Positions 1 to 7,559 of a stretch of DNA of 44,095 nucleotides are shown here, one piece after another (position 1 is the first letter of the stretch; each line of letters starts with the position of its first letter). A program made the translations under genes and the position numbers. The DNA comes from Comamonadaceae bacterium (GTDB lineage: Bacteria; Pseudomonadota; Gammaproteobacteria; Burkholderiales; Burkholderiaceae_C): the NCBI GenBank assembly GCA_013297985.1, contig JAAFIY010000019.1, positions 1 to 44,095 of the forward strand, in the 5' to 3' direction. A model generated the notes under the pieces. It was not told the DNA's origin. It did not search any database and saw only the letters and a list, made by a program, of their open reading frames with translations.

Positions 1-449
1 CCGGCCTGCCCTTTTTTGCGCCCGAGATGTTCATGGGCGTGGTGCTTAAAAACCCGCTGCGCACCAAGCAACTTCAACAAGGCTTGGCGCAGTTGGGCGA
101 AGAAGGCGCCATTCAAGTGTTTTGGCCCGAGATGGGCGGCACCATGCTGCTGGGCGCCATTGGCCAATTGCAGTTTGAAGTGGTGCAGCACCGCCTGAAG
201 GCTGAATACGACTGCGACGTGCGCCTGGAAGGCTGTCCCTACACCGGCGCGCGCTGGATCACCGCTGACGCGGGCGCCGATTTGAAAACCTTTACCGACA
301 CCTACCCCCAGCGCTTGGCCCGCGATGCGGCGGGCGCGTTGGCCTATTTGTGCACCAGCCCCTACGACGTGCGGCTGGCGCAAGAGCGATTCCCCAAAAT
401 TCAATTTCACCCCTTGCGCGAACACGCGGGGCTGGCCCTGGCGGCTTAG
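1..449 (+). CDS. prfC: Peptide chain release factor 3, C-terminal part (5' end outside window)
   Basis: This is the C-terminal end of RF3, the translational GTPase that recycles RF1/RF2 from the ribosome after termination. The reading frame is open from the window edge (codons in phase from base 3) to the stop at 447-449, so the GTPase domain and start lie upstream. The visible 148 or so residues contain the characteristic RF3 domain III stretch GAIGQLQFEVVQHRL followed by a run ending FHPLREH. The in-frame ATG at 27 is internal, not a start. The next gene begins 6 bp downstream on the same strand. Family assignment is secure; only completeness is unknown. Confidence 0.93.
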   Translation, partial: GLPFFAPEMFMGVVLKNPLRTKQLQQGLAQLGEEGAIQVFWPEMGGTMLLGAIGQLQFEVVQHRLKAEYDCDVRLEGCPYTGARWITADAGADLKTFTDTYPQRLARDAAGALAYLCTSPYDVRLAQERFPKIQFHPLREHAGLALAA

Positions 450-455
450 AAGCAC

Positions 456-1319
456 ATGGCAGAGCGCGATGCGCTGCGTGCGCTGGCCGATTGGCCCGCT
501 GAGCACCGCCGCGATGTGGTGGGTGTGCTCACCGACATTGACGACACCCTCACAGCCCACGGCCAGATCGAGCCCGCCGCACTGCAAGCCCTGCACGATT
601 TGCGCGGCGCCGGGCTGTGGGTGATTGCCGTCACTGGCCGCCCGCTGGGGTGGAGCGAAGGGCCCGCGCAGCATTGGCCCCTGCATGCGCTGGTGGCCGA
701 AAACGGCGGCGCGGCCTGGTTGCCTGCAAGCGCCAAAGATTTAAGCCCCATCGGGCTGCGGGGCAATCAAATTGCGCCGAAGGCGCTACAAAAACTGTAT
801 CAAGACGACGCGCCCACCCGCGCTGCACAGCGCCAGCAGCTGGACGCAGGCATCGCCGCCGTGGCCACTGCTGTGCCGCACGCGCGGCTGGCGCAAGACA
901 GCCCAGGGCGCGAGACCGACATCGCCTTTGACCACAGCGAGCACGCCGCCCTATGCCCGGCCGACCGTGCAGCCGTGGTGGCGGCGCTGCTATCGGTGGG
1001 TCTGCGCACGCTGGTGAGCAGCATCCATGTGCACGGCAGCGCCCATGGGCATGACAAGTTCAGCGGCGCGGCTTGGTTGGTGCGCCTGGCTTGCGGCCGC
1101 AATCTGCTCGCACCGGATGAACGCCAGCGCTGGGTTGCCGTCGGTGATTCAGCCAATGACGAAGCCCTGTTTGCCCACCTGCCACAGTCGGTGGGCGTGG
1201 CCAACATCGCAGCGGCCTTGCCGCAGATGGCGCATCACCCGCGCTATTTCACCCAAGCGGCGCGGGGTGCGGGATTTGCGCAGATGGCGCAGGCGCTGCT
1301 GGCCGTAAGGCTTCGATAG
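456..1319 (+). CDS. HAD-IIB family hydrolase (phosphatase)
   Basis: The product is a 287-residue haloacid dehalogenase superfamily protein, Cof/mannosyl-3-phosphoglycerate phosphatase-like. Motif I is TDIDDTLT with the nucleophile and acid/base Asp at residues 27 and 29. Motif II is VTGRP near residue 60. The motif III lysine is probably in the HGHDK stretch, and motif IV is VGDSANDEALF near residue 230. Such enzymes dephosphorylate small sugar or polyol phosphates in the cytoplasm, but the substrate cannot be told from sequence. The start is 6 bp after prfC, so it is probably cotranscribed with it. Class confidence is high, specific function unknown. Confidence 0.85.
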   Translation: MAERDALRALADWPAEHRRDVVGVLTDIDDTLTAHGQIEPAALQALHDLRGAGLWVIAVTGRPLGWSEGPAQHWPLHALVAENGGAAWLPASAKDLSPIGLRGNQIAPKALQKLYQDDAPTRAAQRQQLDAGIAAVATAVPHARLAQDSPGRETDIAFDHSEHAALCPADRAAVVAALLSVGLRTLVSSIHVHGSAHGHDKFSGAAWLVRLACGRNLLAPDERQRWVAVGDSANDEALFAHLPQSVGVANIAAALPQMAHHPRYFTQAARGAGFAQMAQALLAVRLR

Positions 1320-1354
1320 GGCGGGCGCACCATGTCACCCACCGCCGCATCACT

Positions 1355-1930
1355 TTAGTTGGCGATGGCTTCGATCTGAATCACCAGGCGCACATCATCG
1401 GGAATGCCCGGCAGGCCATAGCCCATGCCCCATTCGCTGCGCTTGAGAGTGGCTTCAAAGTCGCCGCCGCAAGCGGGTTTGCGGGCCATGGGGTGGTTGT
1501 CTAAACACGCAAAGCCGGTCGCGCGCAAAGTGACGGGCTTGGTTTGACCCAGCAAGGTGAGCTGGCCCGGCACGCTGGTGACGCGGCCGCCTTCCAGTCG
1601 GAACTCACCCACAAAGCGCGCGGTGGGGTGGGTGGCCACATCAAAGAAATCTTTGCTGCGCAGGTGGTTGTCAAACGGGGCTACGCCAGTGCTGATGGAC
1701 GCCATTTCAATGTTGACGCTGGCGAGGCCGGTGCCAGCGCTGCGGTCCAGCACGACTTCACCGCTCTTGCGGTCAAAGCGGCCGCGGCTGGTGGACATAC
1801 CCAAGTGGCGCACTTCCCAGGTCACAAAGGTGTGGGCGCCGTCCATGGTGTAAGTGACGGGTTGGGCTTGCGCAGAAGTAGCACCGATGAGGGCAGCGGC
1901 CGCAGCGGCCAAGGCAAGTTTCAAGTTCAT
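1355..1930 (-). CDS. YceI family periplasmic protein (second of a pair)
   Basis: The 191-residue product has a clear Sec signal peptide (cleavage after SAQAQ, near residue 23) and the YceI lipocalin-like beta-barrel, with the typical TYTMDGAHTFVTWEVRHLG start and a GQLTLLGQTKPV strand. YceI proteins bind isoprenoid-like lipids such as quinones in a hydrophobic pocket; the physiological role is often unclear. Two cysteines (near CLDNHPMARKPACG) could form a periplasmic disulfide. It lies 91 bp downstream of a second YceI gene and after a cytochrome b561 gene, all on the minus strand, which suggests one operon linked to quinone or envelope redox chemistry (inference). Confidence 0.9.
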   Translation of the reverse strand: MNLKLALAAAAAALIGATSAQAQPVTYTMDGAHTFVTWEVRHLGMSTSRGRFDRKSGEVVLDRSAGTGLASVNIEMASISTGVAPFDNHLRSKDFFDVATHPTARFVGEFRLEGGRVTSVPGQLTLLGQTKPVTLRATGFACLDNHPMARKPACGGDFEATLKRSEWGMGYGLPGIPDDVRLVIQIEAIAN

Positions 1931-2021
1931 GTTGGATGAAAAGTTGAAGGGTCAAAGAAATAGCGCACCCGGACTGGGGCACTCACGAAACTCGGGCTGC
2001 AACGCACGCTCGGCGGCAGCC

Positions 2022-2603
2022 TTACAAAGGCGCGATGCCTGTGAACACGAGACGCAGGCGCACCTGCACTTCGTTGGCCACCAGGCTGGGGTCGTTCCAG
2101 TCGCCGTCACCAATGCGCCAGTCCAAGCGACGCAACGCAAACTGCCCCTCAGCGCGGGTTTGACCCGCAGGCATACCGGTTTGCACCAGGGTGATCGGCA
2201 CCACTACCGGTCGGCTGATGCCTTTGATGTCCAGGGTGCCGCTGATCTCAAACCGGTTGCCGCCCAACGCCTTAACGCCGGTGGACGCAAATCGCGCCTG
2301 TGGCACCCGCGCGCTATCGAACCAGCCGGGTTTGCGCAGCTCGGCCATGGTGTTGGCGTCGCCAATGTCTACGCTGGTCAGGTCCACCGCAAAGCCCACC
2401 CTGGCGGCGTCGGCGCGTTTGGGGTCAAACTGCACCTGGGCATCAAAGCGCTTGAAGCTGCCTTCTACCCCCACGCCCATTTGGCGAGTGACAAAGCTCA
2501 TGTTGCTGCCTGTAGCCACCAAGGCCTGTGCGGCCGCCCAGGGCGCCGCGCCCAACACGGTCAGCGCGATCAAGCCGCGTGAAACCAGCGATGCAAAAGC
2601 CAT
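2022..2603 (-). CDS. YceI family periplasmic protein (first of a pair)
   Basis: The product is a 193-residue YceI-fold protein. The start at 2603 is preferred over an in-frame ATG at 2663, because from 2603 the protein opens with a good signal peptide (MAFASLVSRGLIAL...AAAQA) and does not overlap the upstream cytochrome gene. YceI hallmarks are a SNMSFVTRQMGVGVEGSFKRF strand near the N-terminus and a later SGTLDIKGISRPVVVPI strand. It is only distantly similar to its YceI neighbour, so the pair looks like an old duplication rather than a recent one. The cytochrome b561 gene ends 28 bp upstream, consistent with one transcript. Confidence 0.9.
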   Translation of the reverse strand: MAFASLVSRGLIALTVLGAAPWAAAQALVATGSNMSFVTRQMGVGVEGSFKRFDAQVQFDPKRADAARVGFAVDLTSVDIGDANTMAELRKPGWFDSARVPQARFASTGVKALGGNRFEISGTLDIKGISRPVVVPITLVQTGMPAGQTRAEGQFALRRLDWRIGDGDWNDPSLVANEVQVRLRLVFTGIAPL

Positions 2604-2631
2604 GGTGTGCAATCCAAGAAACAAAGAAGGT

Positions 2632-3246
2632 TTAGCCACGGCGGCGCCAACCCATGCGGGCAAGCAAGTGGTCTTTCAAAATCAGCTGGTGGTGCAAGGC
2701 AGCGCCCAGATGCACCACCACCAATGCCGCCAAGCCGTAGGCCAAGTAGCGGTGGACGGCTTTGAGCAGCTCAGCCAGTTCGCGGTCGCGCCCCACCAAG
2801 TCGGGTAGCGGAATCACGCCGTACAACACCACCGGAAACCCCAAAGCCGAGCTGTAAGTCCAACCCGCCAGCGGAATGGCAAAAAACAGGGCGTACATGG
2901 CCCCGTGGCTCAGGTGGGAGGCCTGCTGCTGCCAAGTGGCCATGCCAGCAGGCAGTGCAGGCGGCTGGTGCGTCAAGCGCCATAGCAGGCGGGCCGCCGA
3001 CAGCGCCAAGATGGTGATGCCTGCCCATTTGTGCCAGTTGTATTGCTTAAGCCGCGCGGGTGAAAACGGCAGCTCCACCATGTAGAGCCCAAAGCCGAAA
3101 GTGCCAACGATCAACGCCGCCAGCAGCCAATGCAGCAGCACAGCGGGGCGGGAGTAGGTCAACACAGCAGGGGTAGCGGGTGCTTTCAAGGTGTAGGAAT
3201 TACACCCACTGCCACCGCCCCACCGCAGGCTGTGGTTTGACGACAA
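2632..3246 (-). CDS. Cytochrome b561-type membrane protein
   Basis: The product is 204 residues with four hydrophobic segments. It matches the bacterial cytochrome b561 (CybB-like) family: YSRPAVLLHWLLAALIVG at the first helix, NWHKWAGITIL at the second, SHLSHGAMYALFFAIPLAGW at the third and KAVHRYLAYGLAALVVVHL at the last. The conserved histidines in these helices are the expected haem b ligands. Such proteins pass electrons between quinol and periplasmic partners. The adjoining YceI genes are common companions. The first 28 residues are unusually long and polar for the family, so a start inside this stretch is possible. An inverted repeat lies immediately upstream (3248-3264). Confidence 0.88.
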   Translation of the reverse strand: MSSNHSLRWGGGSGCNSYTLKAPATPAVLTYSRPAVLLHWLLAALIVGTFGFGLYMVELPFSPARLKQYNWHKWAGITILALSAARLLWRLTHQPPALPAGMATWQQQASHLSHGAMYALFFAIPLAGWTYSSALGFPVVLYGVIPLPDLVGRDRELAELLKAVHRYLAYGLAALVVVHLGAALHHQLILKDHLLARMGWRRRG

Positions 3247-3247
3247 A

Positions 3248-3264
3248 ATTCAAAGTTTTTGAAT
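3248..3264. promoter_or_regulatory. Perfect inverted repeat upstream of cytochrome b561 operon
   Basis: ATTCAAA-GTT-TTTGAAT forms two perfect 7-bp arms around a 3-bp centre, directly in front of the annotated start at 3246 on the minus strand. A further TTTTGAAT half-site occurs near 3284-3291. The stretch is AT-rich in a GC-rich window. It could be a regulator-binding site or part of the promoter; no known box was recognised. The rest of 3247-3361 holds nothing else supportable. Confidence 0.4.
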
Positions 3265-3361
3265 ACCTAATGCTATTCAGACCTTCGGTTTTGAATGTGC
3301 ACTAGGCAGCGTAGCTCGATCAGCGGAGCGCTCGCCCCTCCAGCGCTGTGCTTGGTTTGGA

Positions 3362-4234
3362 CTAACGCAGGGCGCCCTGCAACCAGGTGGCAAACGCACT
3401 GCATTCCCACCGATCCATCGTGCCGGTTTTCCAGCACAGATAGTGAGCATGCGGGCTGGGCACGCTGCGCGGGCTTAAGCGCTGCAAGGCCCCGGTTTCA
3501 AGCCAGTGCGCGCCCAGCTTCAAGCGCACCAGGGCCACGCCCAAGCCCAGGGCGGCGGCGTCGCACATCAGGCCGATGTCGTTGAAGCTGCTGCCCTCCG
3601 GTGGTTCGCCGGCGTCCAGGCCGTGGGCCACCCACCAGGTGCGCCAAGGCTCCAGCGGGCTGCGCAGCAGCTTGGCCTGTGTTTGCAGGTCTTGCACCGT
3701 GTCAAAGGGCCCGGCCTCACGCAAATAACTGGGCGCGGCCAGAGGCGTGACTTCGTCGCTCATCAGCAGTTGATGCTCGACATCGGCATAGCGGCCGGTG
3801 CCAAAGCGGATCATCAAATCAGCGTCTTCGGCCACCACATCCAGTAGCGGAATGCTCACCTGCAGTTGCAGATCAATCTCAGGATAGGCATCAAAAAATC
3901 CCTTCAGGCGCGGCATGAGGATGGCGCGGCTAAAGGTGGGCGTCACGGCCAACTTCAGCCGCCGCTTGCCAGGCGATGGGTCACTGCCCGGCATGCGCGA
4001 CAAATGGTCGAGCCCCTCGCGCACATGAGCCAGGTATTCGCTGCCGTCAGTGGTAAGTGAAAAATCCGCCCGCCCAAACAACACCGTGCCCACCACGTCT
4101 TCCAGCTGCCGAATGCGGTGGCTCACCGCGCTGGGCGTCACGCACAACTCATCCGCCGCCAGCGTGACGCTGCGCAAGCGCGCCAGGGCTTCAAAGGTTT
4201 GCAGGCATTGGATGGGGGGGATGCGGGCGGTCAT
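3362..4234 (-). CDS. LysR-type transcriptional regulator (GcvA-like)
   Basis: The product is 290 residues. An N-terminal winged helix-turn-helix (residues about 8-65) contains LRSVTLAADELCVTPSAVSHRI, followed by a linker helix and a periplasmic-binding-protein-like effector domain. The opening IPPIQCLQTFEALARLRS and the TPTFSRAILMPRL segment resemble the GcvA/AmpR branch. Its target is not evident. The cytochrome b561/YceI operon lies downstream on the same strand, and the restriction-modification island is divergent from it. The start at 4234 places the HTH at the usual distance from the N-terminus. Confidence 0.88.
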   Translation of the reverse strand: MTARIPPIQCLQTFEALARLRSVTLAADELCVTPSAVSHRIRQLEDVVGTVLFGRADFSLTTDGSEYLAHVREGLDHLSRMPGSDPSPGKRRLKLAVTPTFSRAILMPRLKGFFDAYPEIDLQLQVSIPLLDVVAEDADLMIRFGTGRYADVEHQLLMSDEVTPLAAPSYLREAGPFDTVQDLQTQAKLLRSPLEPWRTWWVAHGLDAGEPPEGSSFNDIGLMCDAAALGLGVALVRLKLGAHWLETGALQRLSPRSVPSPHAHYLCWKTGTMDRWECSAFATWLQGALR

Positions 4235-4380
4235 CGCCCCGAGTTTGCCGTGGGGCTACGCCCGGCACGCTGACAGACTCGGCTGCCTGGCTGAGGACTT
4301 TCCTGAGGCTATGGTGCCCCGCCGAACCAACATGGTTTAGGGCAAACACGCCATTTGCGCCCTCTCCATAAGCCTAAACA

Positions 4381-4397
4381 GCTATTATTTCGATAGC
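4381..4397 (+). repeat. Small intergenic element, copy A (core GCTAT-N7-ATAGC)
   Basis: The 17-bp core is GCTATTATTTCGATAGC, followed by a short GGGCGTA tail. It lies between the LysR start (4234) and the RHH operator. This is one of the two copies not found 3' of a gene in sense orientation. Apart from this element and the operator-like palindrome, 4235-4445 shows no gene. Confidence 0.6.
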
Positions 4398-4445
4398 GAA
4401 TTTGGGCGTATGAGTGAGACAGATTGTTGCCCAGGCACCTCGCGT

Positions 4446-4492
4446 TGCATCACATTGCATCAAATTGGTGTAGATTGATGCGCAGTGATGCA
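4446..4492. promoter_or_regulatory. Probable operator of the RHH / restriction-modification operon
   Basis: Two 18-bp arms (4446-4463 and 4475-4492) form an interrupted palindrome around an 11-bp centre. Each arm holds two GCATCA hexamers repeated at exactly 10 bp (4447-4452 and 4457-4462), mirrored as TGATGC at 4476-4481 and 4486-4491. Half-sites spaced one helical turn apart in direct and inverted array are typical of ribbon-helix-helix repressors, which bind cooperatively. The right arm touches the AGGAG ribosome-binding site (4492-4496) of the RHH gene, so occupancy would block expression. Autoregulation is inferred, not shown. Confidence 0.7.
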
Positions 4493-4502
4493 GGAGTCAG
4501 CG

Positions 4503-4703
4503 ATGCTCAATGAAGAAAGCGAAGGCACAGTGCGAACAACGGTGACGCTTCCAAAACCCAACTACGAAGAGATCGAACGCATCGCACGGGAAAAGCGGGT
4601 GTCGGTCGCGTGGGTGGTCCGAGAAGCGGTCATTGAATACCTTGCCAGCGACAGCGCAGAAGCTGCGACACCGTTGAAGGTTCGCAAGGATGCCCGGCCA
4701 TGA
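4503..4703 (+). CDS. Ribbon-helix-helix (CopG/Arc-type) DNA-binding protein
   Basis: The product is 66 residues from the ATG at 4503. This start is chosen because AGGAG at 4492-4496 lies 6 nt upstream; in-frame starts at 4485 and 4488 fall inside the palindrome and lack a ribosome-binding site. The sequence reads as one RHH domain: strand VRTTVTLPK, helix A around YEEIERIAREKR, helix B around SVAWVVREAVIEYLA. It overlaps the methyltransferase start by 4 bp (ATGA), so the two are translationally coupled. It probably represses or times the operon, taking the place of the HTH controller (C) protein in other restriction-modification systems. An antitoxin role is less likely because no toxin gene is adjacent. 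Confidence 0.8.
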   Translation: MLNEESEGTVRTTVTLPKPNYEEIERIAREKRVSVAWVVREAVIEYLASDSAEAATPLKVRKDARP

Positions 4704-5887
4704 GATCGCTCGAACTTTTCGTTGGCGCGGGCGGCTTGGCACTCGGCATGGGCAATGCCGGCTTTGACGCAGCATCGGTGGTCGAATGGAACGCCAACGC
4801 ATGCGACACCATTCGCTTGAACCAAAAACGCGGCATTCCTCAAGTCGCCGACTGGCACTTGCACCAGGGCGATGCCCGCAAGTTTGTCTATGCCTCAGTG
4901 AACGGCCCCATTGATGTGGTGTCGGGTGGCCCCCCGTGCCAACCCTTCTCGCTTGGTGGAAATCACAAAGCCTACGACGATGAGCGCGACATGTTTCCCG
5001 AGGCCATTCGGGCGGTGCGTGAGCTCAAACCCAAAGCGTTCATCTTTGAAAACGTCAAGGGCCTGCTGCGCCAATCGTTCGGCACCTATGTGCAGTACAT
5101 CTATTTGCAAATGTGCTACCCCGACTTGGTGAGAAAAGCTGGGGAGCAATGGCATGAGCATCTGTCGCGCTTGGAACGTCTGCACACCGTCGCCCATCGC
5201 CGACCCACTGCTGGCGGCACCCGCTACCGGGTGGTCTATCGATTGCTGAACGCCGCCAACTACGGCGTTCCCCAAAAGAGAGAGCGCGTCTTTTTTGTTG
5301 GGTTCCGAGAAGATCTGGGCATCGAGTGGTCGTTTCCCAATGCCACTCACAGCGCTGAATCACTTTTTGTGGATCAGTGGGTCACGGGCGAGTACTGGGA
5401 CCGAAACAAGGTGCCGATCAAAGCCCGGCCGCAATTGACCGACAGCCTGAAATCAAAGGCCTTGAAAGCCGCAACCCGCGATCTCGACGGCATTGCACTG
5501 CGGCCATGGCGCACCGTGCGCGAAGCCATCAAAGACCTGCCCGACCCGGTTCGCTATCGCGCCAACGACATTCCCAACCACGTTTACTGGCCGGGTGCGC
5601 GTGTATACCCGGGCCACACGGGCAGCGCTTTTGATGAGCCGTCTAAGACACTCAAGGCGGGCGATCACGGCGTGCCCGGCGGCGAAAACATGATTGCTTT
5701 CCCCGACGGCAGCTATCGCTATTTCACCGTCCGCGAGGCGGCACGAATCCAGACCTTCCCCGATCACTTTCTGTTCAGCGGGTCGTGGAGCGAGACGATG
5801 CGTCAGCTTGGTAACGCGGTGCCGGTCAAGCTGGGCGAAACGGTGGCCACTTCTGTTGCTCGAAAGCTGCGCGCCCGAGTTCACTGA
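4700..5887 (+). CDS. Type II DNA (cytosine-5) methyltransferase
   Basis: The 395-residue product has all core m5C-methyltransferase motifs in canonical order: motif I LELFVGAGGLALGMGNAGF at residues 4-22 (SAM binding), motif IV GGPPCQPFS with catalytic Cys80, motif VI ENV at 117-119, motif VIII QKRER at 192-196, a variable target-recognition region (about 210-330), and motif X QLGNAVPVKLGETVA near the C-terminus. It methylates cytosine in the cognate site to protect host DNA. Given the Eco29kI-type endonuclease alongside, that site is probably CCGCGG (inference). The gene overlaps the RHH gene by 4 bp and converges on the endonuclease with a 12-bp gap. Confidence 0.93.
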   Translation: MRSLELFVGAGGLALGMGNAGFDAASVVEWNANACDTIRLNQKRGIPQVADWHLHQGDARKFVYASVNGPIDVVSGGPPCQPFSLGGNHKAYDDERDMFPEAIRAVRELKPKAFIFENVKGLLRQSFGTYVQYIYLQMCYPDLVRKAGEQWHEHLSRLERLHTVAHRRPTAGGTRYRVVYRLLNAANYGVPQKRERVFFVGFREDLGIEWSFPNATHSAESLFVDQWVTGEYWDRNKVPIKARPQLTDSLKSKALKAATRDLDGIALRPWRTVREAIKDLPDPVRYRANDIPNHVYWPGARVYPGHTGSAFDEPSKTLKAGDHGVPGGENMIAFPDGSYRYFTVREAARIQTFPDHFLFSGSWSETMRQLGNAVPVKLGETVATSVARKLRARVH

Positions 5888-5899
5888 GGTCCATTCAGG

Positions 5900-6556
5900 T
5901 CAATCGTCAGCGGCACCTACCGAAGTATCGTCGTCCAACATTGCCGACAGATCACCCGCGAAGAACAGCGCAACCTTCTTCTTGAGTTTGGCTGCCGTCT
6001 CTGGGCCGTTGGCCAGCTTGTCGGCAAACTCGCGACCCGGATGCAGCACGTCCCATGGGGACTTGTACTGATCCTTCCGTCTCATGCCTGGATCTTTGTT
6101 GCCAAAGCCATCAATCACTCGATTCCAGACGGGCTTGAACATTTCGATCAGCATGTTCTCGCCCAAGGGAATCCAAATGTCGTCCACCACAAGTGCGCGA
6201 TAGGAAAAGTCGTGCACCTCTAAGTTGTGGCACTGACGGACGGACTCGGCATGCTGCTTGAGCCGTGATCTAAGCGAGGTGCTGACAGACGCAGCCTGGT
6301 GCGTCATGCCACCCTTGCGCCCACCCTTTGGAATCGCTTTGCCAACATAAATGGGAAGGCTGAAGCGCCCCCTGGTGTTTGCCTCAGCAATGGGCCGGTA
6401 CAGCGCAAGACTGCCCACGTAGTAAAGCGCATAAATGCCTGCGCCAAGAAGCCCATCGGTGTCGTCCAAAGACCGAACCGGCGTGGCCAACATCGCTTCG
6501 ACGACATTGCGCCCAAGGTTGAGCTTTTCCAGTGGGTTGTATGCATTCGATGTCAT
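5900..6556 (-). CDS. Eco29kI-family type II restriction endonuclease (GIY-YIG)
   Basis: The 218-residue product is close to the length of R.Eco29kI. The GIY-YIG nuclease core is visible: GIY at residues 40-42, IYVGKA at 69-74, then Arg98 and His102 (RLKQH), Glu133 and Asn145 (GEN...VWN). The spacings of Arg/His and of Glu/Asn match the catalytic set described for Eco29kI, so the enzyme looks intact. That family cleaves CCGCGG. It is encoded opposite and convergent to the methyltransferase, with its own start near 6556. By eye the gene is less GC-rich than its neighbours, as expected for a mobile restriction-modification island. Confidence 0.88.
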   Translation of the reverse strand: MTSNAYNPLEKLNLGRNVVEAMLATPVRSLDDTDGLLGAGIYALYYVGSLALYRPIAEANTRGRFSLPIYVGKAIPKGGRKGGMTHQAASVSTSLRSRLKQHAESVRQCHNLEVHDFSYRALVVDDIWIPLGENMLIEMFKPVWNRVIDGFGNKDPGMRRKDQYKSPWDVLHPGREFADKLANGPETAAKLKKKVALFFAGDLSAMLDDDTSVGAADD

Positions 6557-6592
6557 GAAGGGCTGCTCTCAGTTGCGTCTGTGCACAGCAAT

Positions 6593-7489
6593 CTAGCGAA
6601 ACACCACCGTCTTGTGCCCATTGAGCTGTACCCGGTGTTCGCTATGCCATTTCACGGCGCGGGCCAGCACTTGGCTTTCGGTGTCGCGGCCTAGCGCGGT
6701 GAGGTCGTCCACGCCCATGCTGTGGTCCACGCGGGCCACGTCTTGTTCGATGATGGGGCCTTCGTCTAGGTCAGCCGTGACGTAGTGGGCGGTGGCACCG
6801 ATGAGTTTGACGCCCCGCTCATGCGCTTGGTAATACGGCTTGGCACCTTTGAAGCTGGGCAAAAAGCTGTGGTGGATGTTGATGGCGCGGCCCGCCAGCG
6901 CGGTGCAAAGGGTGTCGCTCAGGATTTGCATGTAGCGGGCCAGCACCACCAGCTCAGCGCCTTCAGCGCGAATGATTTCAAGTTGCCGCTGCTCTACCTG
7001 CGCCTTGGTGTCGCGCGTGACCGGCAGGTGGTGAAACGGCACGTTGTAGCTGGCGGCCAGTTGATAAAAATCACGGTGGTTGCTGATGATGGCGCGCAGG
7101 TCCAAATTGAGCAGTCCGCTTTTGACGCGAAACAGCAGGTCGTTCAAACAGTGGCCTTGCTGGCTGACCAAGATGACGGTGGGCATGGCGGCCTGCGCGG
7201 CGTGCAGGGCCCAGGTCATGCCAAAGGGCTGGGCAAAGGCTTGCACGTCGGCGCGCAGCGCAGCGTGCGGGCCGCTGCAGGCAAAGCGCACCCGCATAAA
7301 GAACAGGCCAGTGGCGTGGTCGTTGTATAGGGCGGCTTCTTCAATGTTGCCGCCGCGCTCCAGCAAGAAGCCCGACACGGCATGCACGATGCCGCGCTTG
7401 TCGGGGCACGACAGCGTCAGGATGTAGGCGGGCGGCTCGGCACTTGCCAAAGCAGTCGGGTTGGCAGCAGGGTTGTGGGCGGTCGTCAT
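6593..7489 (-). CDS. purU: Formyltetrahydrofolate deformylase
   Basis: The product is 298 residues from the ATG at 7489 (an upstream in-frame ATG at 7546 adds a non-homologous stretch). It has an N-terminal ACT domain opening YILTLSCPDKRGIVHAVSGFL, then a formyltransferase-fold catalytic domain with INIHHSFLPSF and HYVTADLDEGPII, where the catalytic Asn/His/Asp lie. PurU hydrolyses 10-formyl-THF to formate and THF, balancing one-carbon units with purine and methionine supply. It is transcribed away from the core methionine synthase gene, whose start is 70 bp off, a sensible one-carbon pairing. Confidence 0.95.
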   Translation of the reverse strand: MTTAHNPAANPTALASAEPPAYILTLSCPDKRGIVHAVSGFLLERGGNIEEAALYNDHATGLFFMRVRFACSGPHAALRADVQAFAQPFGMTWALHAAQAAMPTVILVSQQGHCLNDLLFRVKSGLLNLDLRAIISNHRDFYQLAASYNVPFHHLPVTRDTKAQVEQRQLEIIRAEGAELVVLARYMQILSDTLCTALAGRAINIHHSFLPSFKGAKPYYQAHERGVKLIGATAHYVTADLDEGPIIEQDVARVDHSMGVDDLTALGRDTESQVLARAVKWHSEHRVQLNGHKTVVFR

Positions 7490-7559
7490 GGGGCGCGATT
7501 GTCGCGGTGCAGCCAGAATCACCCGCTTTGCCCATTCAAAAAACAAACGGAGACGCTAG

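Noticed and set aside
1854-2582. 242-codon open frame on the plus strand
   Set aside because: It is antisense to the first YceI gene, which has a signal peptide and family motifs.
4503-4703. RHH gene as antitoxin of a toxin-antitoxin pair
   Set aside because: No toxin-sized gene adjoins; the overlapping partner is a full methyltransferase.
4700-6556. Solitary Dcm-type methyltransferase or Vsr repair pair
   Set aside because: The convergent gene is a GIY-YIG Eco29kI-type endonuclease, not Vsr, so a type II restriction-modification system fits better.
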